Of a DNA stretch of 43,941 nt, positions 8,527 through 16,570 are shown one piece after another. Position 1 is the stretch's first letter, and each line of letters opens with the position of its first letter. A program made the position numbers and the translations under genes. The stretch comes from Alphaproteobacteria bacterium. GTDB taxonomy: Bacteria > Pseudomonadota > Alphaproteobacteria > CADEGL01. The notes under the pieces were generated by a model. It searched no databases. It saw nothing but the letters and a program-made list of their open reading frames with translations, and was not told the DNA's origin. The stretch spans positions 1 through 43,941 of the forward strand of contig JAPLOM010000053.1 of the NCBI GenBank assembly GCA_026400755.1, given 5' to 3'.

Positions 8527-11500
8527 GTGCCGTCGATCGTCGGAACACTGACTTTGCGGGGGCATCGCTTGCCATCGCCTAGCGCCCGTCTGGCACGGCT
8601 GCGCCGCGGACTGGCCGCGCTCGGCGTCGCGTTCACGTTGATCGTCGCCGGAATCGCCGTCTTTTCGATCCTGGAAGCGCGCCGCATCGCTATATTCGAA
8701 GCCGAACGGCAGGCGGAGAATCTGGTGCGTGCGCTCGAGCAACATGCCGGCACCGCGTTCGGCGCCGTCGATGTGGCGCTCGATGATATTCAAGGTGATG
8801 CAGAACGGGGTGAGCGCCGGCCCAGCGAACGACAGCTTTGGCACGAGCTTCTGCAGTCGCAGAAGGAGCTGATGCCCCAGACGCGCAACCTGGCCGTCAT
8901 CGACGAGAGCGGCACGCTCATAGCCGAAGCCACCCAGTACCCGCCCAGCGCCATCAACGCGTCAACGCGCGAGTTCTTCAAATTCCACGCGAACAATTCA
9001 GGCCACGATACGCGTATCGGTGCACCGATCCGAAGCCTGCTGAACGACCGGTGGGTGATCCCCGTCAGCCGGCGCATTGACAAGCCAAACGGGCGGTTCG
9101 GCGGCGTGGCCTTGGCGATCGTCGACATAGCCTATTTCGCGAATTTCTATAAGGCACTCGATATCGGTACGGACGGCGCGATCTCGATCTTTAATGGGGA
9201 TATCGTGCTCCTGGTCCGCGAACCGTTCGTGGAGTCCTTGCTGGCCACGCCTCCGCGGATGAGCACGCTTCTGGCGAAACTGGCGGAAGCGCCACAAGGC
9301 ACGTATCTGTCGAAAGGTTCGCCGATCGACGGCCGCAAACGCATCATTTCCTATCGCAGCCTGACGAACCCACCGCTGGTCATGACCGTCGGCATCAGCA
9401 TGGACCGCGTGCTGGACCCGTGGCGGCGCGATTCATTCTATATCGCCGCCGCCGCCGTTTTCTTCACTGGACTTTTTCTCCTTCTCCTTCTTGCGCTCCG
9501 TCACCACCTTCGCCGCACGGCCGAAACGGCGGAGAGTCTGGAACGCACGGAGCGGGATTTCCGCGCCCTCTACGAATCCACCTCGGAAGGTATCTTCCGC
9601 TCGAACGCGGAGGGCCAGATCATCCGCGCGAACCCCGCCTTCGTCCGCATGTGCGGCTATCAATCGGAAGAACAGCTTCTAGAGGCTACCGCCCAAGCGG
9701 GGTTCATTTGGTACGCGGCGCCCGATGCGCGGGCGCGCTTTTTCGACGCGCTAAAGAAGGACGGCCAAATTCTAGGGTTCGAACAACAGATCATCCGGCA
9801 CGACAAGACGACGGTCTGGGTGTCCGAGAATGCCCATGCCGTCAAGGATCAGGCCGGCAACGTCCGCTTCATCGAAGGAACGATTGTCGACATCACCGAC
9901 CGCAAGAAGGCGGAAGAGGCGGTTCGTGCCGAGCGGCAGGCCGAAAGACTCCTGGCGGCAGCCATCGAAAGCATTTCCGAAGGCATCGTGATCTACGATT
10001 CCGAGGAACGGTTCGCGATGTGCAACAGCACCTACCGGACGTTCTATACGGAAACTCTCGACCTTCAGACGCCCGGCGCGAAATACGAGGACCTGTTGCG
10101 CGCCGCGATCGCGCGCGGCCAGTTCGCCCTGCCGCCTGGCATTGATGCTGAGGTCTTCGTCCAAGACCGGTTGACCAAGTTCCGCGGCGCGGGTGAAACA
10201 ATTATCCGTCAAATCAAGGACGGACGCTGGCTTCAAATCTCCGAACAGCGAACGCCCGACGGGGGCGTCATCCGCATGACGACTGACATAACGGCTTTGA
10301 AGCGCAACGAGGAAGCCAGACTCGAAGCTCTTCGCCGCGAACGCGAGGCCGAAAACCGCCTGATCGATGCGATCGAAAGCATTTCCGAAGGCGTCGTTCT
10401 TTACGACGCCCAGGAACGCTTCGTGATGTGCAATAGCACCTATCGCAGCTTCTATCCCGATACGGCGGATCTACAGCGGCCCGGAACCCGCTTCGAGGAT
10501 CTCGTGCGCGCGGCGTTTCTGCGCGGGCAGTCAAAACTTTTATCGGACATCGATGTCGAGAACCACGTCCGCGAGCGGCTGGCGCGCTTCCGCAATCCCG
10601 GCGAAGCGATCATTCGTCATCTGAACACTGGGAAATGGGTCCAAATTTCGGAGCGCCGGACACCCGACGGCGGTATCGTCAGCGTCACCAGCGATATTTC
10701 AACGCTCAAGCGGAACGAGGATCAGAAGCTAGAAGCTTTAAGGCGCGAGCAGACAGCTCAGGCCCGCTTGTTCGGCGCGATCGAAAGCATCTCCGAAGGC
10801 ATCCTCCTTTACGATGCCGACGAACGTTTCGTGCTTTGCAACAGCCGGCACCGGCAGCTTCACCCCGAGACGGTCGATCTGCATAAACCCGGGGTGACCT
10901 TCGAGGAACTTCTGCGTGCATCGGTCGAACGCGGGCAAATCGTGCTGCCGTTCGGTCTCGATGCCGAAGCATTCATCCAGACCCGGCTGCGCCAGTTCCG
11001 GAATCCCGGCGAGACTATCGAGCGCCAACTCGTCAGTGGTCGCTGGATCCAGGTGAACGAGCAGCGTACGCCCGATGGCGGAATCATTCGGGTGACGACC
11101 GACATCACGCCAATCAAGCGCCACGAAGAGGCTTTGATCGCGGCCAAGGACGTCGCCGAAGCGGCCAACCAATCGAAATCGAACTTCTTGGCCACCATGA
11201 GCCATGAGTTGCGCACCCCGCTACACGCCATCCTCGGCCTATCCGAGATGATACGCGATCAGACCCATGGCCAGGACATCGCGTCCTACACCCAGTCGGC
11301 CGTCTTCGACACGCTGTTCGCCACCAGCACGCGAAACGACCGGCCGGAGACAACGCCCCGCCCGTTCGACCGCGACCGCGACGGACTGGTGATCGGCGAA
11401 GGCGCCACGACGCTAATCCTGGAAGAGCGCGAACACGCGCTGGCGCGCGGCGCCAAGATTTGGGGCGAGATCGTCGGCTTCGGCTGCAACTCTGACGGCA

Positions 11501-11928
11501 ACCACGTCACCCAGCCACAGGCCGACACCATGGCCACCGCGCTCAAACTGGCGCTGGACGATGCCGGTCTCGATGCCGGGGCGATCGGATTCGTCAGCGG
11601 CCACGGCACCGCAACCGACACCGGCGACATCGCGGAATCGAAAGCCACCAACAAAGTCCTGGGCACGCGCGTGCCCATCCACTCGCTGAAATCCTATTTC
11701 GGCCACACGCTGGGCGCCTGTGGCGCGATGGAGACCTGGCTGGGAATCGAGATGATGCGCGAAGGCTGCTTCGCGCCAACCGTCAATCTGGAAAACCCAG
11801 ACGAACGCTGCGCCCCGCTCGACCACGTCATGGGCGCGCCGCGCCGCGTCGATGCGGAATACCTGATGAGCAACAACTTCGCCTTCGGCGGAATCAATAC
11901 GTCCATCATCGTGCGGAACACGCGATAA
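8527..11928 (+). CDS. Chimeric ORF: multi-PAS sensor histidine kinase N-terminus fused in frame to a ketosynthase C-terminus
   Basis: One open frame of 1133 codons with two unrelated halves. Residues 1-916: TM helix (about 30-50), periplasmic Cache-like sensor region (about 55-300), second TM (about 308-328), a PAS/PAC domain (345-475), then three near-identical PAS repeats (about 480-605, 615-735, 745-865), each opening with AIESISEGI/V and ERFxxCNS, then a HisKA helix with the phospho-acceptor H893 in MSHELRTPL. The ATP-binding HATPase domain that must follow is absent. From about residue 917 (nt 11275) the sequence is instead the C-terminal part of a beta-ketoacyl-ACP synthase. Start: GTG at 8527 with AGGAGC upstream. 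As it stands the kinase cannot phosphorylate itself; the protein is probably non-functional or only a sensor fragment. A deletion, or a misassembly, would both explain it. Confidence 0.85.
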   Translation: MPSIVGTLTLRGHRLPSPSARLARLRRGLAALGVAFTLIVAGIAVFSILEARRIAIFEAERQAENLVRALEQHAGTAFGAVDVALDDIQGDAERGERRPSERQLWHELLQSQKELMPQTRNLAVIDESGTLIAEATQYPPSAINASTREFFKFHANNSGHDTRIGAPIRSLLNDRWVIPVSRRIDKPNGRFGGVALAIVDIAYFANFYKALDIGTDGAISIFNGDIVLLVREPFVESLLATPPRMSTLLAKLAEAPQGTYLSKGSPIDGRKRIISYRSLTNPPLVMTVGISMDRVLDPWRRDSFYIAAAAVFFTGLFLLLLLALRHHLRRTAETAESLERTERDFRALYESTSEGIFRSNAEGQIIRANPAFVRMCGYQSEEQLLEATAQAGFIWYAAPDARARFFDALKKDGQILGFEQQIIRHDKTTVWVSENAHAVKDQAGNVRFIEGTIVDITDRKKAEEAVRAERQAERLLAAAIESISEGIVIYDSEERFAMCNSTYRTFYTETLDLQTPGAKYEDLLRAAIARGQFALPPGIDAEVFVQDRLTKFRGAGETIIRQIKDGRWLQISEQRTPDGGVIRMTTDITALKRNEEARLEALRREREAENRLIDAIESISEGVVLYDAQERFVMCNSTYRSFYPDTADLQRPGTRFEDLVRAAFLRGQSKLLSDIDVENHVRERLARFRNPGEAIIRHLNTGKWVQISERRTPDGGIVSVTSDISTLKRNEDQKLEALRREQTAQARLFGAIESISEGILLYDADERFVLCNSRHRQLHPETVDLHKPGVTFEELLRASVERGQIVLPFGLDAEAFIQTRLRQFRNPGETIERQLVSGRWIQVNEQRTPDGGIIRVTTDITPIKRHEEALIAAKDVAEAANQSKSNFLATMSHELRTPLHAILGLSEMIRDQTHGQDIASYTQSAVFDTLFATSTRNDRPETTPRPFDRDRDGLVIGEGATTLILEEREHALARGAKIWGEIVGFGCNSDGNHVTQPQADTMATALKLALDDAGLDAGAIGFVSGHGTATDTGDIAESKATNKVLGTRVPIHSLKSYFGHTLGACGAMETWLGIEMMREGCFAPTVNLENPDERCAPLDHVMGAPRRVDAEYLMSNNFAFGGINTSIIVRNTR
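11275..11928 (+). pseudogene. 5'-truncated beta-ketoacyl-ACP synthase (FabF/FabB-like) fragment
   Basis: This is the 3' part of the chimeric ORF. It begins near AVFDTLFATSTRND (typical of the region that follows the nucleophile in proteobacterial ketosynthases) and keeps both catalytic histidines: H1026 in GHGTATDTGD and H1060 in SYFGHTLGA, plus the closing NNFAFGGINTSIIV loop. The whole N-terminal half with the acyl-accepting cysteine is missing, so it cannot condense acyl chains. The histidine pair and GHGTxTxxGD motif place it in the KAS I/II group, not in FabH (KAS III). The exact fusion point lies between about 11266 and 11300, where neither family match is certain. Confidence 0.82.
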
Positions 11929-11940
11929 AGCGTTGCATGA

Positions 11941-12287
11941 ACTAGCCAGAAAGGAACCTGCGGCAACCTCCGCACGGTGAAGACGGCCGAGATCGAGGGA
12001 GGAACGGATGCCGTGGCGCTACGGGCGCGACTGGCTGAGTTGGAAGGAAAGCGCGAGACGATCGAGGCCCAGCTGGCCGCTCTCGACGTCGACCTGCATG
12101 TCGACGCGGACTTGAAGGGTGAGGCGGCGGTGCTGGTGCGGTCGTTGATCGAGAGCATGGTCGTTCGCCCGGGCGAGACGCCAGCCGACACGACGGTCGA
12201 GATCCGCAGCTATATAGAATCGCTGGTCGGGACCATGCAAAAAAGCCCGGCCGGGCGAATCACGCCGGCCGGGCTGTATGATAACGG

Positions 12288-12309
<22 letters not shown>
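11941..12309 (+). pseudogene. Remnant of a large serine recombinase, C-terminal end
   Basis: The frame is open from 11941, directly after a stop, and starts with CGNLRTVKTAEIE, which resembles the end of the zinc-ribbon region of large serine recombinases. It then jumps to LRARLAELEGKRETIEAQL and AAVLVRSLIESMVVRP, the coiled-coil tail with its closing beta strand (VEIRSYIESLVG). The resolvase catalytic domain and most of the central part are absent, and the ribbon and tail seem to be joined with a piece missing. The reading frame runs on into the tRNA-Pro terminator and tRNA. A GTG at 11977 would allow a 110-residue peptide, but I regard this as debris of an excised or decayed mobile element. 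Family assignment is by recollection of tail motifs, hence moderate confidence. Confidence 0.6.
12239..12275 (-). terminator. Rho-independent terminator of tRNA-Pro
   Basis: A perfect 11-bp stem (AGCCCGGCCGG / CCGGCCGGGCT) with a 10-base loop lies 12 bases past the tRNA 3' end. On the minus strand it is followed by six T residues (the A-run at 12239-12244). Orientation and spacing fit termination of the leftward tRNA transcript. Confidence 0.9.
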
Positions 12310-12364
<55 letters not shown>

Positions 12365-12426
12365 AGGGGCGGGAACCTACGGCCTTTGACCGCCTGCGAC
12401 AAGCTCCGGAGCCAGGCAAATCGCGG

Positions 12427-12960
12427 TTACGCCGCGGCGTTTTTCAGATGATCTCGCAGCGCCACCAACTCCGCGCGGATGGCTTCAAGCTCCTCGCGCT
12501 GCGCGGTGCTCAACCCCGCCGGTGCAGGCGGCGCGGCAGGCTCGAACACGGGCGCTGCGGGCGGCTCCACATCCTTATGGGTGGTATCTTCGGTTTCCAC
12601 CGACTCCGGCATGGAGGGAGCGGCCGGCTTCGCCTCTTCCTTCGTGTCCCGGGTGCCGTCGCGCAGGAGGCGCTGCACGCCTTTGATCGTATAGCCGTCG
12701 CGATACAGGAGGTCGCGCACGCGCTGGAGCAGCAGCACGTCTTCCGGCCGATAATAGCGCCGGCCGCCACCGCGCTTGAGCGGCTTCAGCTGTGGAAATT
12801 TGGTTTCCCAGAAACGCAACACATGCTGGGGCACGTCGAGGTCGGTCGCGACCTCGCTGATCGTCCGGAACGCCGAAGGAGACTTTCGGGCGCGGGACGG
12901 CGCCGGATCGTTGGCCGATGTCTCGTCCACGTCAGCCGGTCGGCTGCTGGCCGCTCTCAC
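12427..12960 (-). CDS. MerR family transcriptional regulator (ihfA-linked type)
   Basis: A 177-residue protein with a MerR winged helix at residues about 31-100: [22 protein letters not shown] is the helix-turn-helix, and [13 protein letters not shown] the wing. A Pro/Ala/Glu-rich linker (110-150) follows, and a short coiled coil near the C-terminus ([19 protein letters not shown]) that would serve dimerisation. There is no Cys-rich effector site, so no metal is suggested. The start is GTG at 12960, overlapping the end of ihfA by 29 bases; GTG at 12930, just past the ihfA stop, is the alternative. The plsX-(fabH)-ihfA-merR-tRNA-Pro order is a common alphaproteobacterial arrangement; the target genes are not known. 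Confidence 0.85.
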   Translation of the reverse strand: MRAASSRPADVDETSANDPAPSRARKSPSAFRTISEVATDLDVPQHVLRFWETKFPQLKPLKRGGGRRYYRPEDVLLLQRVRDLLYRDGYTIKGVQRLLRDGTRDTKEEAKPAAPSMPESVETEDTTHKDVEPPAAPVFEPAAPPAPAGLSTAQREELEAIRAELVALRDHLKNAAA

Positions 12961-13270
12961 CCGCGCGGGCTTTTTCGAACGACGCGTTGATCTGATTCTT
13001 GAGCACGTGCGAGGCGCGGAACACCAATACCCGCCGCGGCAGGATCGTCACCACGGCGCCGGTCTTGGGATTTTGCCCAACCCGCTGGCCCTTCTGGCGC
13101 ACGGAAAAGCTGCCGAAGGACGAGATCTTCACCGTCGCGCCGGCGGCCAGCGCATCCGACATCTGCTTCAAGATCGATTCGACCAGCTGGGCCGATTCAT
13201 GGCGCGACAGGCCGACCTCCTGGTAGACCGCCTCGCTCAGGTCAGCGCGGGTCAAGGTTCTTCCAGTCAT
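12932..13270 (-). CDS. ihfA: Integration host factor alpha subunit
   Basis: A 112-residue HU/IHF-family DNA-bending protein. The body begins [19 protein letters not shown] and the DNA-wrapping arm shows RVGQNPKTG (about residues 70-78), where the Pro intercalates into the minor groove, followed by [14 protein letters not shown] alpha pairs with IHF beta and bends DNA at WATCAA-type sites for recombination, replication and sigma-54 promoters. The start is ATG at 13270, with GGGGGA upstream; a longer frame adds seven unlikely residues. It follows plsX at 96 bp and overlaps the merR-like gene. The usual neighbour fabH is absent from the gap. Confidence 0.92.
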   Translation of the reverse strand: MTGRTLTRADLSEAVYQEVGLSRHESAQLVESILKQMSDALAAGATVKISSFGSFSVRQKGQRVGQNPKTGAVVTILPRRVLVFRASHVLKNQINASFEKARAGESGQQPTG

Positions 13271-13366
13271 GAGATCCCCCACTCGTCTCAACTATCGACG
13301 GTAATGCCGGACCTTAAGGCCGTCAATTACCTTGATATGCGAGAAATACGGCCTAACCGACGGGGT

Positions 13367-14443
13367 TCACTGCGCGGCGCTGTCCTTGGGCGAAGCTTGG
13401 GGCTCAGCGACGAGCGCGGCCTCCTGAGGTGCGGTCAACCGCTCGAATTCGTCCTTGATGCGCTGGTTGAAGCCGCCAAAAGCCATGTCGTGGGCCACCC
13501 CTATGGCATTGGCGAAGCTCAACGCATCGGCCCCGCCGTGGCTTTTCACCGCGATGCCGTTCAAACCCACGAACATCGCGCCATTGTAACGGCGCGGATC
13601 GACCCGGCGGCTTAGCTTCTTGAGCGCCCTGCGGGCCAGAAGATAGCCAAACTGGGCCGAGAGGGAGCTTTTGAACGCCTCGCGCAGGAACTGATTGATA
13701 AGCTTGGCCGTGCCCTCGGCGGTCTTGAGCGCGATATTACCGGTGAAGCCATCGGTCACGATCACGTCCACCGTACCCGCCGCGATGTCATTGCCCTCGA
13801 TGAACCCGTGAAAGTGGATGGGCAGGTTGCTGGTGCGCAGGGTTGCCGCCGCCGCCTTCAGTTCGTCATGCCCCTTCATGTCCTCGCTGCCGACGTTGAG
13901 CAGGCCAATGGTCGGGTGGGTCAGGCCGAGGACCGTGCGGGCAAAAACCTCACCCATAACAGCGAATTGAACCAGATTGTTCGCATCGCACTCGACGTTG
14001 GCGCCGAGATCCAGCATGACGCTTTCGCCGCGCAAGGTCGGAAAGAACGAGGCCATGGCCGGGCGGTCGATGCCGGGCAACGTACGCAGCAGAAGCTTGG
14101 ACATCGCCATCAGGGCGCCGGTGTTGCCAGCCGAGACGACGCCGTCGGCCTGTCCCTCGCGCACGGCCTCGATGGCCAGCCACATGCTGGATTTCCGCCC
14201 GCCGCGCAACGCCGCGGACGGGCGGGCGTCGGCGGCCACCATTTCGGTCGTATGGCGGATGGTGACGCGGTCGCGCAGTTTGCGCTTGCGGCGGACGAGC
14301 TTGACCAAACGCGGCTCGTCGCCGACCAGGAGGAACTGGCAATTGGGATAGCGCTGGCGAGCAAGGTTCGCGCCGCGCACGACCATATCCGGCGCGTTGT
14401 CGCCGCCCATGGCATCCAGGGCTATGGTCAACGTCTGGGTCAG
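13367..14443 (-). CDS. plsX: Phosphate acyltransferase PlsX
   Basis: A 358-residue enzyme that converts acyl-ACP and phosphate to acyl-phosphate, the donor for PlsY in phospholipid synthesis. The N-terminus TIALDAMGGDNAP and the internal SAGNTGALMA (about residues 100-110), MASFFPT and VTDGFTGNIALKT segments are diagnostic. No ATG fits the beginning. The best start is CTG at 14443, with GGAGG five bases before it; TTG at 14431 is the alternative. It follows rpmF by 37 bp and is part of the CBP3-DUF177-rpmF-plsX-ihfA-merR leftward unit. In most alphaproteobacteria fabH comes directly after plsX; here ihfA does. Confidence 0.92.
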   Translation of the reverse strand: MTQTLTIALDAMGGDNAPDMVVRGANLARQRYPNCQFLLVGDEPRLVKLVRRKRKLRDRVTIRHTTEMVAADARPSAALRGGRKSSMWLAIEAVREGQADGVVSAGNTGALMAMSKLLLRTLPGIDRPAMASFFPTLRGESVMLDLGANVECDANNLVQFAVMGEVFARTVLGLTHPTIGLLNVGSEDMKGHDELKAAAATLRTSNLPIHFHGFIEGNDIAAGTVDVIVTDGFTGNIALKTAEGTAKLINQFLREAFKSSLSAQFGYLLARRALKKLSRRVDPRRYNGAMFVGLNGIAVKSHGGADALSFANAIGVAHDMAFGGFNQRIKDEFERLTAPQEAALVAEPQASPKDSAAQ

Positions 14444-14480
14444 CCGCCCCTCCGGCCTCGCCGGGCGAACCGTCGACGGA

Positions 14481-14666
14481 TCAGGTCGCGGTGGCAGCCC
14501 CGGCCACATCGCGGTCTTTATAATGACCGCAAGCGCCGCAAACGTTGTGCGGACGCGTCATTTCACCGCAATTCGGGCACTCGACATAGGCCGAACCCTT
14601 CAGCGCGTCATGCGAGCGGCGCATGTTGCGGCGCGACTTGGAGGTCTTTTTCTTAGGAACAGCCAT
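14481..14666 (-). CDS. rpmF: 50S ribosomal protein L32
   Basis: A 61-residue ribosomal protein starting [20 protein letters not shown], typical of L32, with a zinc ribbon made of CPNC and CGAC (residues 30-33 and 43-46). The ATG at 14666 has GGGAGA at about 6 nt. It binds 23S rRNA near the peptidyl transferase centre. It lies 97 bp after the DUF177 gene and just upstream of plsX, the order conserved in most bacteria, linking ribosome and membrane-lipid production. Confidence 0.96.
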   Translation of the reverse strand: MAVPKKKTSKSRRNMRRSHDALKGSAYVECPNCGEMTRPHNVCGACGHYKDRDVAGAATAT

Positions 14667-14763
14667 AGGTTTCTCCCGGATATATTCCCGGCGACAGTGT
14701 GAGTTTCCGTGCTGGAAGGGCGGTACATTTAGCCAAAAACCGCCCGCCCGGCAAGAGATTAGC

Positions 14764-15345
14764 TCAACTCGGCTTGGCTTTCCGCAGGGTTTCCAGGACC
14801 GCAAAGGGGCTAGGACGCTTCTCCTCCCCGGTTTCGGCGGTCACCCCTCGCGGCAAGACGGCCTTCAACGAGGCGCCTGGAGCTCGGGGGTATGGGTCCA
14901 AGGAGACGGCCAATTGCTGGGCTACCGCCTCGCCGAGGTCGATGAGGTCGCCGTCCATGGTTTCCGGCCCCTCGTCCTCCATGCCTTCTTCGGCCTCGGT
15001 CGCGCCAACCTTACCCTTCCCGCCCATGGTCTTGGGCTTCACGAAGGTCACGGCAACAGCTTCGTCGAGGGAAGATTGGAGGGGCTCCAGCGTGACGACG
15101 CATTGCTGCACAACGGCGGCGGAGAGACGCCCCGAGACATGGAACATGTCATCATAGACGCGCCGCACGGTGAGAGTGGCGGAGAGCCGATCCAGCGCCC
15201 GCAACCCGAACCGTTGGGCCAGGGCCACGCGTTCGGCGTCGTTCGCGGAAATCTCCCGTTCGGCCACGTCCTCGGACATCTCGCCGGTATCGAAGGGCCG
15301 GTAGAATTCGGTCTGGGCCTCGCCGGCCGGGGGGCGTCGCTTCAT
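14764..15345 (-). CDS. DUF177 (YceD) family protein
   Basis: A 193-residue protein of the DUF177/YceD family, usually encoded just before rpmF. The family marks are the CVVTLEPL segment (one conserved cysteine, about residue 82), an acidic linker ([12 protein letters not shown]) and the C-terminal [21 protein letters not shown]. Plant and bacterial members have been linked to 23S rRNA processing and accumulation, consistent with the rpmF neighbour. It follows the CBP3-like chaperone gene by 74 bp. Function in this organism is inferred from context only. Confidence 0.9.
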   Translation of the reverse strand: MKRRPPAGEAQTEFYRPFDTGEMSEDVAEREISANDAERVALAQRFGLRALDRLSATLTVRRVYDDMFHVSGRLSAAVVQQCVVTLEPLQSSLDEAVAVTFVKPKTMGGKGKVGATEAEEGMEDEGPETMDGDLIDLGEAVAQQLAVSLDPYPRAPGASLKAVLPRGVTAETGEEKRPSPFAVLETLRKAKPS

Positions 15346-15419
15346 CTCTCGTCTCCGGAAGGCACCCGCTCCATGTAAGGGCGGTAGCCTCGGGGGTCAA
15401 CGGCACCGAGCGGGCGGGT

Positions 15420-15953
15420 TCAGACGGGCGGCGGTCCGAATAGCAGCCGTCCTTCCAGCACGTCCGCGCGCCCTTCTCCGGCTTTCGCTTCGCGGCGCAG
15501 ATAGTCCGCCATCGTGGCCATGCGCGCAGCGTCCACGGCCTCGCCGGCATAAAGATTGCGGCCAAGCGCCTCAGTCAGGGCCCCCGGCGCCTCCGCGACC
15601 AACGCGACCTCGTAAGCATGGACGCGGCCATAGAAGCCCTTGGCCATGGCCTTGACGCGGCGGCCGACGCCGAGGTCGCCGACGCCCATTTCGCGCAGAT
15701 TTCGGTCCATATCCGCGAACATCTCGTCGAACAGCGCCTGCGCGGTACCCGCCCCCTGCTGTCCCGCGGCTTTCAGCTGACGCATGGCGAGAAAAGCGTG
15801 CAGCGCGATCAGGTCGAAGCGCCCCGCGACCGTGTCGGGAACGCCGCCGGCCAGATAAAACTCCGGCCTGCGCGCCTGCTGGACGATCTGGTGATAGAGC
15901 GCCTCAGCCTTGCGCGCGTCGGCGCGCCGGCGGCGGCTCAGGAATCCGAACAT
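15420..15953 (-). CDS. Ubiquinol-cytochrome c chaperone family protein (CBP3-like)
   Basis: A 177-residue protein matching the ubiquinol-cytochrome c chaperone/CBP3 family, which assists assembly of the cytochrome bc1 complex. It starts MFGFLSRRRR and shows LYHQIVQQARRPEFY and the GRFDLIALHAFL segment (about residues 44-56) and LFDEMFADMDRNLREMGVGDLGVGRRVK in its middle, read here as separate conserved patches. It heads the leftward operon and is divergent from bamE with a 95-bp shared control region. The placement upstream of DUF177 is common in alphaproteobacteria. Confidence 0.87.
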   Translation of the reverse strand: MFGFLSRRRRADARKAEALYHQIVQQARRPEFYLAGGVPDTVAGRFDLIALHAFLAMRQLKAAGQQGAGTAQALFDEMFADMDRNLREMGVGDLGVGRRVKAMAKGFYGRVHAYEVALVAEAPGALTEALGRNLYAGEAVDAARMATMADYLRREAKAGEGRADVLEGRLLFGPPPV

Positions 15954-15966
15954 GACAGGCTTTCTG

Positions 15967-15972
15967 TTGACA
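15967..15972 (+). promoter_or_regulatory. Possible -35 element for bamE
   Basis: A perfect TTGACA lies in the divergent gap between the CBP3-like gene and bamE. At 17-bp spacing the -10 (AATTTC at 15990) is poor, so the promoter call is weak. Confidence 0.3.
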
Positions 15973-16048
15973 GGATGCCGCTTCGGTGCAATTTCTGGCC
16001 GAGACTATCGGGGGTCGAAGCGAGAGGATCAAGGAAGTCCGACACGCA

Positions 16049-16567
16049 ATGCGTTGCAGTTCACACCGCAATCTCCCCCAGCCCGCCCGGCACGTGGGCC
16101 GTTCGATATCCCTGTCCCTGTTGGGCCTTACCCTGTTCGCCCTGGCGGCCTGTTCACCGCCCGTGGAAACCCGCGGCAATCCGCCCGACCCCGTCATCTT
16201 GGGCGAAGTGACCCCGGGCCAGACCACCAAGGACCAGGTCGAGGCCCTGCTCGGCACACCCTCAAGCGTGGCGCCCTTCTCGAAGAACACCTGGTACTAC
16301 ATCGGCCAGAAGACCAAGCGGTTCGCGTTCTTCAATCCCGAAGTGCTGGACCAGCAGGTCGTCGCGGTGGTTTTCGACGACAAGGGCACCGTCACCGAGA
16401 TCCGCCGCTTCAGCCAGAAGGACGGCAAGGACATCGAGGTGGTCGAGCGCGAGACGCCGACCCGCGGCAAGGAGTTGACCTTTGCCCGCGCGCTGCTTGG
16501 CACGCTGGGCATCCTGGGCCGCGACTCGCTCAACAGCGGCAGCGGCTACACCAAGGAAGGTAAGTAG
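16049..16567 (+). CDS. bamE: Outer membrane protein assembly factor BamE (SmpA/OmlA lipoprotein)
   Basis: A 172-residue lipoprotein. A basic N-terminus and hydrophobic stretch end in the lipobox LAAC with the lipidated C35. The SmpA/OmlA domain follows: ILGEVTPGQTTKDQVEALLGTP (about residues 51-72) and WYYIGQKTKRFAFFNPEVLDQQVV. BamE is the small stabilising lipoprotein of the beta-barrel assembly machine on the inner face of the outer membrane. The ATG at 16049 is preferred to GTG at 15986 because the signal peptide would otherwise start too late. It ends three bases before the convergent phytanoyl-CoA dioxygenase-like gene. Confidence 0.93.
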   Translation: MRCSSHRNLPQPARHVGRSISLSLLGLTLFALAACSPPVETRGNPPDPVILGEVTPGQTTKDQVEALLGTPSSVAPFSKNTWYYIGQKTKRFAFFNPEVLDQQVVAVVFDDKGTVTEIRRFSQKDGKDIEVVERETPTRGKELTFARALLGTLGILGRDSLNSGSGYTKEGK

Positions 16568-16570
16568 CCC

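Noticed and set aside
11275-11928. Possibility that the ketosynthase fragment is the missing fabH
   Set aside because: It carries two catalytic histidines in GHGTATDTGD and FGHTLGA context, the KAS I/II pattern. FabH has a Cys-His-Asn triad with different motifs.
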